From positions 49,451,293 through 49,515,292 of the forward strand of contig CM035807.1 of NCBI GenBank assembly GCA_020466095.1: 64,000 nucleotides of DNA. Direction: 5' to 3'. The position numbers and the translations under genes were made by a program. How positions within the stretch are numbered: the stretch's first letter is position 1; each line of letters starts with the position of its first letter. Below the pieces are notes generated by a model. The model had not been told where the DNA came from. It worked only from the letters and a program-made list of their open reading frames with translations, and searched no databases. This DNA comes from Chlorops oryzae. Its lineage: Eukaryota; Arthropoda; Insecta; Diptera; Chloropidae. Positions 43,526 to 53,225 of this stretch are shown here, piece by piece.

Positions 43526-43803
43526 TATACATCCCAGCTTATTGAAATTTGGTGTGTGTATAGCTACTATGTAGACTTAAGCTTTCGCTGAAAAAAAATT
43601 GCGACATCGCTATATTTATGGCGTAGAAGCTTCAAATTCGCAACATAGGTTGACCAAGGCGAATGAAAGGTGTAGGAAAAAAATTTATATGGCCCTCCCA
43701 CTGCCACGCCCATAAATAGAGAAGCAAAACATAGTGCGCTCATAACGTCGGGACGCTGGGTATTTCAAAGTCGGGCTTGACCGACTTTAGCTTTCTTACT
43801 TGT
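43526..43803 (+). mobile_element. End of small dispersed element with hairpin
   Basis: After the Himar copy the host sequence runs to AAAGTCGGGCTTGACCGACTTT, a hairpin, followed by AGCTTTCTTACTTGTTTTT. The layout (hairpin then a short tail ending ACTTG) parallels the other small dispersed family but with different hairpin sequence. Helitron-derived identity is inferred. Confidence 0.55.
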
Positions 43804-44219
43804 TTTTCTTTCTAAAACAACCAAACACGTTGAAAACGACTCTTGTAGACTAGTACACAAAATAATCAACATACTTAATAGTATGATCCATCCTTTGGTG
43901 AAAAATTGCTTTACGCATGAATCACTAAAATATGATATTTCATAAACATTTCTTGGATAGGTAACTCAACTGCTTGCTCAGATAAGGTAACCTTCTTATT
44001 TTTTTCATTTTTGTTTTCTAAAGGAACATATAGGCTTGTTTAGCCAAACGTATGTTTTTTCATTCTCTTTCATTTGCTCACTGCTACAAAGTGGCTGACT
44101 TTTGTTTATTTTAATAGTCGAGTCTTCGACTTTAATTCTATTTATATCCAGTTCCAATAGCGACTGTGACTGACAAGATTAGTTTGATTTTTCCTCTGTG
44201 CTACTTTTCATATTTTTAA

Positions 44220-45177
44220 ATTCTTTTTCCTTTAGTTCAATTTTCTGCACATTGCCGCCATCGGGTACTGGAATAGGCCTTAATTTTACTAATCTATTAT
44301 CGGTTTTCCGGTCTACTGGCCTTGACCGGACCGCGTATAGTTTCCCTGACTGAGGAATTGCTGACGGACAATTTGGTGAAATATGCCCAAACTGCTTACA
44401 TTTGTAGCACTGTCTATTATCAACTCAAAGAGCCCCTTGACCACTTTTGGGTACATTTTGACGGTCGTTAAACCTGCCTTGCCCACTATTGTCGTACGTT
44501 TTAGTGTTTCGGTTTTGTGTTTGATCGCAATTCTCTCTACTAGGATTCGATGCTGGAAAATTGACTTCATACTGCAAAATTTGTTAGCATAGAAATGTCC
44601 TGATTTTTGGCAAAAACTACAAATGCTATCCTCTTTGAGCAAATCTTCTACTAAATTGATTTCGTTTACTTTGCATCCTATTCTTGACTGGATTCTTTCG
44701 ACAAAGTCTACTAACTGACCAATGGAATCGTTTTCCCTTCCGGCTAACATTTGCTCTAATGATCGATCTCGCAATCCTTTAATAAATGCATTGACCCCAA
44801 GATCCTTAAAAAATACCTCCATGTTATCTAATCCATAGGTTTCTTTTACGAATTCATTTGCTTCTTTTAATAATTCCTCTATTCTGCTACCAAAAAGGGA
44901 ACACTGGCTCATTTGAGCCTTGCCTAATGTTGTCTAAATCTGCCTTTATTTGGTCTAAAGTCCTTGCTTTAGCATAATTTTGTTTTATAAGCTCGCAAAA
45001 TTCGTCTATTGACGAAAATTTCTTCTCCCCAACTCGCTTATGCGACTTTCCGAATAATCTAAGCTTTATGCATTCTATAGCGAGCTCCGTGTCCCCAGGT
45101 GAGGCTTCTCTCTTCAACAATTGACGCCCTTGTATAAATTTATCCACTTCTATTTTAAGCTCTGGACACGATGTACA
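44220..45177 (-). pseudogene. Gypsy gag, C-terminal part (copy 2)
   Basis: Nearly the same protein as 28990-29980, with the knuckle CSFCQKSGHFYANKFC and a second knuckle near 44385-44425 where one Cys-region base differs (CYKCKQFGH). A one-base insertion in a G run near 44897 frameshifts it relative to copy 1. The two copies differ at only a small share of positions, so they separated recently or were duplicated together. Confidence 0.85.
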
Positions 45178-45179
45178 TA

Positions 45180-47605
45180 CAAGTGTCTTCAATGAGAACA
45201 TTAGTCAGCGAAATGAAAAAGATAGTGGACATTCGACTGTTTCTTATTTTGAAAAATTTGATCGATTTCAAACCGCCGGGCGGAAAATGTTTCCATTTGG
45301 CATAAAACTGACTGGTTTCAAATTTGGCGCCGATCGGAGGTGGTTTGATGGGCGCGCTAGGGCTCTGAAATATGAAAAAAAATTTTAACAGATCGAAAAA
45401 TGGGTATGGTATAAAAAAATTAAATTTTCGATTTAAATGCCGAAGACCACAATGTTTGACCAAATTTTTAAGACATTAATTATTAAAATCCGTTAACGTT
45501 ATCTATTCTCAATTTTACAATTAAAACGCAAAAAAATTGTACTACCTTATATGCAACAATTTGTTAAATACGCAGAAAACCGATAAGTGGCAACGCTGAT
45601 GAAACCAACAAAACAGCTGTGTGCATTGAAATTAATAACAAAGGCGTTCGCAGGAATTTGATCAGGGTAATGAGAAATTTGCAACTGTGTTAAATCCTGC
45701 ATTTAGAGTTTTAAAGGGTCTGACGGGTTGTGCCACCCTGAAAGGAATTTTTAAATTTTGTTGATTTTTCGATAGGTTTCATCTAAAAATACTGTGGAGA
45801 CCACTTTTTAGATTTTAATTTTGAATAGTCCTTGAGATATCCTTGAAAGTCCTTTTTTATTAAGGCTTTTTTCAAAATTTTATATCTCAACAACCAATTA
45901 AGATAGAGAGACGATCTAAACAGATTCTGTTAGACAATAAAACAAGGAAGCTAAAAAAAATTTGTTTTAATTTTACACTGAGAAATTTTTTTTCACAAAA
46001 CTAAAAAGAAAAGTTTAAGTATTTATTTCAGTGTATTCCAATTTTGACGCAACTTTTATATTTTTTTGAAAAATAGCTCCTAGTATTTACTTTAATTTAA
46101 AATAAACAAGTATTCCAATCGGATGGCGGAACAGTGTCATATTTACAAAAATGCAAGGGTACATTAATACTCTCAGTGTTGATCCCATACAAAAGGCATC
46201 ACTCATACGACATGTATGCGGATTATCGAATATATAATTAACGTCCTACATGTTTTTTGAAAATTGAAATTGAAAAAAGCCTTAATAAAAAAGGACTTTC
46301 AAGGATATCTCAAGGACTATTCAAAATTAAAATCTAAAAAGTGGTCTCCACAGTATTTTTAGATTAAACCTATCGAAAAATCAACAAAATTTAAAAATTC
46401 CTTTCAGGGTGGCACATGCCTTTGCTCAACCGGGAAGACCCTTTATGTATATGTCGAGCACGGGTAAAAATGTGATGGAAAAACTAATTTGTGAGACAAT
46501 ACAAAAACTTAAATTTTATCGAAATTTGCACAATCAGTCTTTATTCAGAGGTAGGAAACTGCCCTTAGTGGTCCCTCTTGTGGACGCCATATCAATCCAT
46601 ATGACGCAATCTGTTTACGTTTTGCTGTCGTCGTAAATATGAGTGAGATTAAACATAAAATAATCATTTTATACAAAGATTCATCTCTTATTTTTATAAA
46701 AAAAAACTTTTTACGAGAAATATTGTATTGAGGAAAATAAGTCTTTTGCCGTGTAACAATGCAATCTAGTCTAGTGAAAAGATGTTGACAGTTTCGTCAG
46801 CGCTGCCACTTGTCTGTTTTATGCGTATTTTACCATTTGTTGCATATAAAGTAATAAGAAATTTTTTTTCGTTTTAATTATAAAATTATGAACAGATAAC
46901 GTTAACGGATTTTAATGATTATAGTCTCAAAAATTTCGGTATACTTTGTGGTCTTCGGCACCAAAATCGAAAATTTAATTTTTTTGATACCATACCCATT
47001 TTTCGACCTGTTAAAAGGAGGAATCCAAAATTCAGTTTTATAAAAATGGTAGTAATTTTTACAGATAATTAAAACATAACAAAGAGTTATTAAATATCCT
47101 TCATACTGGACTCTTTTGAAGGCTAATTTTGTATATTTTTCGAAAATGCATAGCAAATATGTTAATTCTTTTTCCGGCGGCAGCCAAGGGCTTCCAAGCG
47201 GATGTATCTTTTAAAACCCTCAAAATTTTGACTTTAAGACGTCCCAGGCCGGCCCAATATAAACCGATTTTGTTGTTTTATGTCTTAAAAGAAAGGTGAA
47301 TCTATTCTCTACAAAGTCAAATTTCTAGACCGTTTCCCGCAGAATCCAAATCAAAAAAAAATAATCATAAGCCACGGATGGCCACACTAATTCCCATATA
47401 AATTTTTTTTCATATTTCAGAGCCCTAGCGCGCCCATCAAATCACCTCCGATCGGCTCCAAATTTGAAACCAGTCAGTTTTATGCCAAATGGAAACATTT
47501 TCCGCCCGGCGGCTTGAAATCGATCAAAATTTTCAAAATAAGAAACAGTCGAATGTCCACTATCTTTTTCATTTCGCTGACTAATGTTCTCATTGAAGAC
47601 ACTTG
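45180..47605. mobile_element. TA-site long-TIR element in gag (copy 2)
   Basis: Same termini (CAAGTGTCTTCAATG), same TA flanks (45178-45179, 47606-47607) and same gag codon as in copy 1. Without its foldback insertion it is about 1.70 kb, equal to the copy-1 core. The arms are therefore part of the gypsy lineage that made both copies, or both lie in one duplicated segment. Confidence 0.85.
45716..46441. mobile_element. Foldback element, 726 bp
   Basis: Inverted arms of about 165-180 bp (GGGTCTGACGGGTT... at the left, ...GGGAAGACCC at the right) enclose about 380 bp. Comparison with copy 1 gives the empty site. No clear duplication; the target is TTTAAATTTA-like. A related, diverged sequence lies at about 60290-60740. 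No coding frame. Confidence 0.8.
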
Positions 47606-47866
47606 TATGTGGCTCGGACGACTGTATTCTCTGACTGCGATGGACTCATTTACTTTTGGAATGTTACCGAAGTGTGGAACTCTCACTTGTGGACTGTTAT
47701 CTCTCAAACTATTGTCATTTCTTTGGTTAGCACCAAATTGAAAGAAATGTTCTAAATTAGCTCTGGCGGCTGAAAAATTTGAATCTGAGTTGGTATGTTT
47801 GTTCTGCATCATATCAGTTTTCGGTCTTAACTGATGTGATTGACCTGCTGAGGGTGGAGGCGGGGG

Positions 47867-48733
47867 TTTTTTTTTTTTTTTATGTGGGAGGGGGAATCTT
47901 CTAAAAGATACTATCAAAGTTGTTACCTTGATAGTATGCTCGATTTGTTTTCCCTGCTACCACCCCCTTTTGGGTTTACGCCCGTTTCATGCATCAGCAT
48001 TTTTCGGACTGGCAAGAAAATACACCTACGTACTAAACCTTAACCTCCCTTAGTGTCGCTTCCCACATCGTGCTCTACGGTACCGTCAGATTGAGGCATT
48101 ACTTCGTAGAGCTGGGATTAGAGCATTGGCTCTTAATTAGCTATCATTCTATATATTGTCTCTTCTTTCATCACGCCGTAGCTGCAACATTATTGCAGTG
48201 ATGACGAAGCCAATTTTATTCCACCTTTCTTCAGAGCTCACCATCCTTCTGACAATGGCCTCGCATGTTACTGGCTCGTTTAATGCCATTATCAGTTCTT
48301 GTCGTGCTTCCATAAACCGCCCGCACTCCACAAACACATGCTCCACGCTTTCGACCGCGTTTTCACAGTATAAACAATACTGATGCTCCACTATTCTGTA
48401 CTTGTAGAGGTACTCCCTACAAGGCCCATGTCCTGTGAGGAACTGTGAGACGTAGAAGTTTGGTTCGCCATATTTCCTCTTAAGCCAGCTATTGATGTCT
48501 GGGATCAGCAGGTGTGTCCAACGACCTTTTGTTCCAGTATCCCATCTAAACTGCAACTGCTCAATCAAACTCCTTTCGACCTCAGCCAAGCTTCTCATGT
48601 CGAAACTACTTTGTTGCTTCAACCTATATACTGCTGCCAATCTTTTTTCCCTCAGGTCAACTGGAAGCCTTCCCGCTATAACGTCGGCCGACAAGTCCGA
48701 TACCGTTCGATATGCACAGCACACTCTCAGTGA
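47867..48733 (-). mobile_element. 5'-truncated R1-like non-LTR retrotransposon
   Basis: A run of T at 47867-47880 (poly-A on the minus strand) marks the 3' end; the other end stops inside the coding region. An 11-bp duplication GGAGGCGGGGG flanks it (47856-47866, 48734-48744). These are the marks of target-primed reverse transcription with 5' truncation. A near-identical copy lies at about 59172-59859. Confidence 0.93.
48149..48724 (-). pseudogene. R1-like ORF2, C-terminal end
   Basis: The frame reads YRTVSDLSADVIAGRLP, then an Arg/Lys-rich helix, LIPDINSWLKRKYG, FYVSQFLTGHGPCREYLYKY and the Cys/His motif CLYCENAVESVEHVFVEC. This post-RT layout, with LTGHG...YL and CxxC...H...C, is that of R1-clade and related non-LTR polyproteins. 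It is the last 190 residues or so; the RT and endonuclease were lost through 5' truncation. The frame is free of stops, so the insertion is recent. Confidence 0.88.
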
Positions 48734-49280
48734 GGAGGCGGGGGTGGTGGTATTTGTGTGGGTGTTGGCTGTGGAGTCAACGAAGGACTTAAGGAATGTT
48801 CCCGTGAATATTATATTTGACTTGGAGTCAGTTTTGAGATTTCGATACCAGCTTCTGATAATTCTTTTGATAGTGGTGTTACGTTACCGGTCGCTTCGTT
48901 ATGTACTGTTAATTCGTTATTGTTAGACATTTGAGGACGACCAACGTTACTATTTTCGTGGTTGGCACAACGTAATCTCTCCTTCAAATGTTCTATTTCT
49001 GCTTTTTGTTCAACGATCGTTTGTCAATTTTTTTCAAATAGGTTCAACTGTCCTGCGCTAAATTTTGTTTTCAATAAAAGTTCCCTTAGTCTGTCGTTTT
49101 CCAATTTTTGTTCTTCCAAGGATGTATCTGAACACGCTAATGCGTCCTTCAATTTTTTGTTCTGTGATTTCAACAATTTATTGCTTAGCTGTAATTTTTC
49201 TAATTATTTTTCAAAAGCTTTACTCTTTTTACCATGTGCATTTTCTCTTATATGTTCAAGAACTATGTCGAATTTCTTTT

Positions 49281-49580
49281 CTTGAATTTTACCTTCTATA
49301 TCACTACGAACTGAATTTAAAAATTATCTTTTCGTATTTACTGACTCTAGACTTGCCACAATTGCCTAAAATAACTAGCAGTTAAACGCTCATAAGTTAA
49401 TACTTCTTGCTTAAAATTTTCTATAATTGTCTTGAATTTTACCTTCTATTTCACTACGAACTGAATTTAAAAATGATATTTTCTTATTTACTGGCTCTAG
49501 ACTTCCCACAATTGCCTAAAATAACTAGCAGTTAAACGCTCATAACTTAATACTTCTTGCTTAAAATTTTCTATAATTGT
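49281..49580 (-). repeat. 150-bp tandem duplication in the gypsy leader
   Basis: 49281-49430 and 49431-49580 are near-identical (CTTGAATTTTACCTTCTAT to TTTTCTATAATTGT). Copy 1 has a single unit there. Confidence 0.9.
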
Positions 49581-49725
49581 GCTATATATTTCCTTCCATT
49601 TTAATTTTTAATTTTTAATGTCTCTATCTCTGCAATACTCCGCGGACGAGTTTTTCGCGGACGCAATGTTGTACACGTAGGATGCAACTACTTCGAGTAG
49701 TTGTTAAAACCAGCTGCGCCTCTAA

Positions 49726-49917
49726 TGTTGTGAGGATTTTACCGAAATCCGCCACTCGCCTATTGGACGGAATATTTTAACGAATACTTTAACGGAAAAG
49801 CTCTTTTGTGTTTTTATTAATTAAGAGCTGTTTATTAAAGGTGGTACTATCAACTGCTAGTTTCAAATAAAAAGCTTATATACTAATTATATTTAACCTA
49901 CGTCTGCGTTCTGGAGA
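49726..49917 (-). repeat. Gypsy LTR fragment (copy 2)
   Basis: The fragment beginning TGTTGTGAGGATTTTACCG matches the start of the 36163-36697 LTR and breaks off near TTTAACCTACGTCTGCG. It has more changes than the gag region and an internal deletion. Confidence 0.8.
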
Positions 49918-49976
49918 TTATTTTTAAAATATGCATGTGTTTTTAAACCAAAAAATAAAAAGCCTTGCCAAAGGGA

Positions 49977-50115
49977 ACAAGTAAGGGTGTTATAGTCAGG
50001 CGAGCCTGGCAATAGAATACCCGACACAGACACACATGTTCAAATAATTTTTAATATCAAGAGTTTTTTAAGGCCATAAGGAGCCCCATATACCGACTTT
50101 TGTTACATAAAATGC
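49977..50115 (-). mobile_element. Tail fragment of the small dispersed element
   Basis: It starts AACAAGTAAGGGTGTTATA with hairpin GTCAGGCGAGCCTGGC and runs through ATACCCGACACAGACAC, the reverse complement of 24970-25117. Confidence 0.8.
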
Positions 50116-50873
50116 TCCGCATTTGCGGAGAAGTTATTTCAACTGATGGACAAGATCAATGGCTTTTTGTTTTATTTAAATAAATAATATTAGCCTTATC
50201 GATGAAGTATTCAAAAATTTATAGATCATTGAATTTTGATTAAATATGAATCATTTTTAAACTCACAGATTCCCTACTTTCGATACAGAACTTTGAGAGG
50301 CCATATAACTAAAAGTTGTTCGAGTTAAAATAAAATATTTTGGGATTTTTTAATATAGGGTATTGACTTATAAATGTCATAAAAAGTTTTGTTTATTTTG
50401 ACATTTGCATTTTTTTATTTTTCTCGCCGCTCGTTACACTGTGCGACAAACTCTGTGTCGAGGGTATATAAAGTTTGTGTGGTTTGTGTAACACCATCAA
50501 CTAATCGAGGTAGACCATACAAAATGTGTAAAGAAATTATCATCGTCACCAGGAGATTCGATTTAGCCCTCTCTATCTGTCCGTCTATCTGTATAAGAAA
50601 ACTTATAGAAAGAGTTCAGCTGTTTTAACGAAATTTGGTGTGCGTGTGCACGGGGGGTCTGTTATGAAAATCACAAAAACTGCTCTAGTCCCTGAATTTT
50701 ACGAGATATTGTGATGATATTTAATATTTGAACATACTTAAAGGCAATCGATGTAGTTTCAAAAAAAACTTTTAAAGTGGGCGTGGCCCAAGGGGGGGAG
50801 GGGTTTTCAAAAACTTTCTGTGACACTTGAAATTGGGCTCGAACGAAAGTTGGCATATATGCTTCCTCTATAG

Positions 50874-51658
50874 CAGAGATTGTCAGGCCTATTAAACGTC
50901 CATAAGGGACATTCAAAAGCTATTTTATAGCTTTCACAACGACAGCGTGTACATGTGAGTTCTTTTTTTCGTATGCTTGTTGTTTTTGTGCTCGTGCACG
51001 CTAAAATATGAGCATGGCCACTGGCGAATTATTTCCTTCGATAGTACTCAAGCGAAACGGACGTTTTTTTCAAAATACTTGTTGCATAGCAGAATGGAAA
51101 TGCGACGCTACTTAATATGATATTCCACTACAAAATGAAATTTTAATGATGGAATCAGATTTGACAGTTATAATTCACATAGGAATTAATTTTTGGAAAA
51201 ATATTGACTAAGGAAGGTATGGTCAAACGAAGGAAGGTATGGTCAAACGAAGGAAGCTATGCACAGGTTACTGTCGATGTTTAACACCACTTACTTATGT
51301 GAAAGTTCCTTCTACTTCCTCAAACTAATTCAAACACGTCATGGAAGTAAACTGACAAATAAACACCTTCAGGATTTACTTCGCATCAAATGCTACCAGA
51401 ATGATATAGATTTCAATTACTTTGTTTAACCTACTCCTTCGCAGCATTAAATGACTTGATATATTTTCATATTTTATTAAATTTCTTTTCATTACTTTTC
51501 TTATACCTATATATTTTTTTAGTCAGAAAAATTTTCACAAAATATCATTGAAAATTGGACTTTCAATTTGACGTACAAGTTTTTTTTTCACTGTAAGCTT
51601 TTAAAAGCTTTCAACACATAGACACTTATGTGTATGTATCGTACCCTGACAACCTCTG
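50874..51658 (+). mobile_element. hAT element, internally deleted, 785 bp
   Basis: The ends CAGAGATTGTCAGG and CCTGACAACCTCTG are inverted repeats flanked by an exact 8-bp duplication CTCTATAG (50866-50873, 51659-51666). It keeps only the end of its transposase. Confidence 0.93.
51259..51429 (+). pseudogene. hAT transposase C-terminal dimerisation region (56 codons)
   Basis: The frame reads MHRLLSMFNTTYLCESSFYF, then LKLIQTRHGSKLTNKHLQDL and LRIKC to a stop at 51429. The TYLCES-F and RLT-HL-DLLRI pattern is the hAT C-terminal region, as in ZBED/GTF2IRD2-like hAT transposases. All upstream catalytic parts are deleted. Just before it lies a 20-bp direct repeat containing AAGGAAGGTATGGTCAAACG (51210-51252). 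Confidence 0.85.
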
Positions 51659-51830
51659 CTCTATAGCCATGAACATCCCGTTCAGAGGAAGTGAATGTCG
51701 TTTAAATTTCGTTACAGCAAATTTCTTCGAAAGCATTTGATCGCCACCGAATTTCTCAAAATCCAAGCACAACATCTTGTAATATTCGAATATGCCCGAA
51801 AAATATCGGGCAAAAATTAACTTTTATAAT

Positions 51831-52412
51831 TTGTCCAAAAAAATAAAATTGAAATTTTAACTTTTTATGTTTTGTTCAATATATAATGGACAACAAATAA
51901 CTTACCCTGCAAGCCGGATACGCGTATTAAACAAAACACTGTCGCAGAAATAACTGTCCTTTTGTTTTTTTTTATTGCAAAAAAACAATGATGCTTTTTT
52001 TAAAATTCTTTCAGTTTATTATTAAGTGAACATTACAAAATAAATAAAAAGTTTAATTACACTGAAAAAAATACACTTAAAAAAAATTATACACTTTTTG
52101 ATTAAGGTCCTTCATTAGGTTTTTTACCGACCTTTCGTTCACCTTAGTGTATGCCCGACGCCATTTATGTCAAAATACTTCGATGTTATTCGCAGTTTGT
52201 TTGGTTTTCTTAAGGTTCCTTTTCATTAAAGCCCAATATTTTTCGATTGGACAAAGTTCGGGGCAATTCGGAGGATTTGCTTCTCTTGGTACCACAGTGA
52301 CATTATTGGCTTGGTACCAATCCATCGTTTTTTGGGCGTAGTGAGATGTTGCTAGGTCAGGCCATAATAGTACTGAACCTTGGTGTTCACGTATAAAAGG
52401 CAGCAAACGCCG
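51831..52412 (-). pseudogene. Tc1-like transposase, C-terminal part (left of Transib)
   Basis: On the minus strand the frame from the Transib border reads RLLPFIREHQGSVLLWPDLA, then HYAQKTMDWYQANNV, and ANPPNCPELCPIEKYWALMK to a stop at 52170. WPDLA holds the second catalytic Asp and PIEKYW the third residue, Glu, with 37 residues between (DD37E-like). Together with 56047-56698 it is one gene. Beyond the stop, TA at about 52053 followed by CACTGAAAAAAATACAC may be the element end. The part from 51831 to 52050 has no recognisable coding. Confidence 0.88.
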
Positions 52413-52450
52413 CACAGTGGTTCAGAATTTCAGTGGGTCGGCCAAAAATG
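52413..52450 (+). repeat. Transib left end: heptamer, 22-bp spacer, nonamer-like
   Basis: CACAGTG (52413-52419) is identical to the consensus heptamer of V(D)J recombination signals. After 22 bp comes CCAAAAATG (52442-52450), matching ACAAAAACC at 6 of 9 positions. Confidence 0.9.
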
Positions 52451-53225
52451 CCCAATGTTGATGTCCAAATATGTAAAATCGTGTTATGCTAGTTGATTAA
52501 GAATAGTTCCAAAGTAAGATTCCCAAAATATTAGTTTGATTGAACAATAATTGTGGGCGTGGTTGATAAACAAACAATGCACTTTTTGATTTCCTTAAAA
52601 CTGTGTTCAAAATGTAATATTTGGACTATTTTAGTACCTCACATCTTACACAAAAATGGCTGTAGAAACTCGTTGTTTTTTTTAAATAAATATATGACTC
52701 ATGTCGTTTGATAATATTTATTAAAAAATATTATCCAGTAAATAAAAATATTTTTATAATATTTTTTTTGAAGCTCCAATTTTACACGATTTTTTTATTT
52801 TGCAAGAGTATAACTTTTTTTCTACAAAAAGCGTCAAAACAAAACTACATGTATTTGAAAGCTAAAACAATTTTCTTTTCAAAAATGTATTCTTTATTGC
52901 CAACAACTGCCAACATCATTGTAAATCTTTCCATTATACAAAAAAAGAGGTGGCATTCCGCATGCACGAATATAAAAATTTGACAGTGACATATAACGTT
53001 GGCATATGTGCTAGCGAATATTATGTCAAATTGGCATATTTTTTGTCATATTTCTGGTTGCCCTTAAAATTTTCTGTAAATTTTTTTGTTAAACTGCAAT
53101 ATAGGGTTTTCTTCAATTCTCAACAAGTTTATATTGTTTAGTATTATATATTAGTTTTCAAAAAATTAAACAGTAAGTCTTTTTCTGTGCTTGGTTCTTC
53201 TTCTTTCGCTGCGAAATATTTAAAA

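Larger units (their letters stand above)
47608..49280 (-). pseudogene. Gypsy gag, N-terminal part (copy 2), split by R1-like insertion
   Basis: Same coiled coil, Pro-run and QN-rich segments as 33208-34226. The Pro-run codons (GGAGGCGGGGG on the plus strand) are the target of the R1-like insertion and are duplicated on both sides. A stop interrupts the coiled-coil part (EKN*QTIVEQ near 49025) and another lies near 48815. Copy 2 lacks the solo LTR, so its coiled coil is longer than in copy 1. Confidence 0.75.
43804..49917 (-). mobile_element. Second copy of the gypsy element, truncated at both ends
   Basis: This matches 28608-36400 of copy 1 in the same orientation: gag C-part, the TA-site element, gag N-part, leader, damaged primer site and the inner part of the LTR (49726-49917). 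It lacks the Himar copy, the 207-bp solo LTR, the 1.04-kb palindrome and the Harbinger MITE. It carries its own foldback (45716-46441), R1-like insertion (47867-48733) and leader duplication. Pol and the 3' LTR are missing. Confidence 0.9.
50440..51830 (+). mobile_element. Diverged copy of the small dispersed element, split by hAT
   Basis: From ACAAACTCTGTGTCGAGGGT it follows 24240-24800 with many changes, including a GGGCGTGGC motif. It is interrupted at 50874-51658 by a hAT element and resumes with CCATGAACATCC (compare 24769). Confidence 0.7.
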
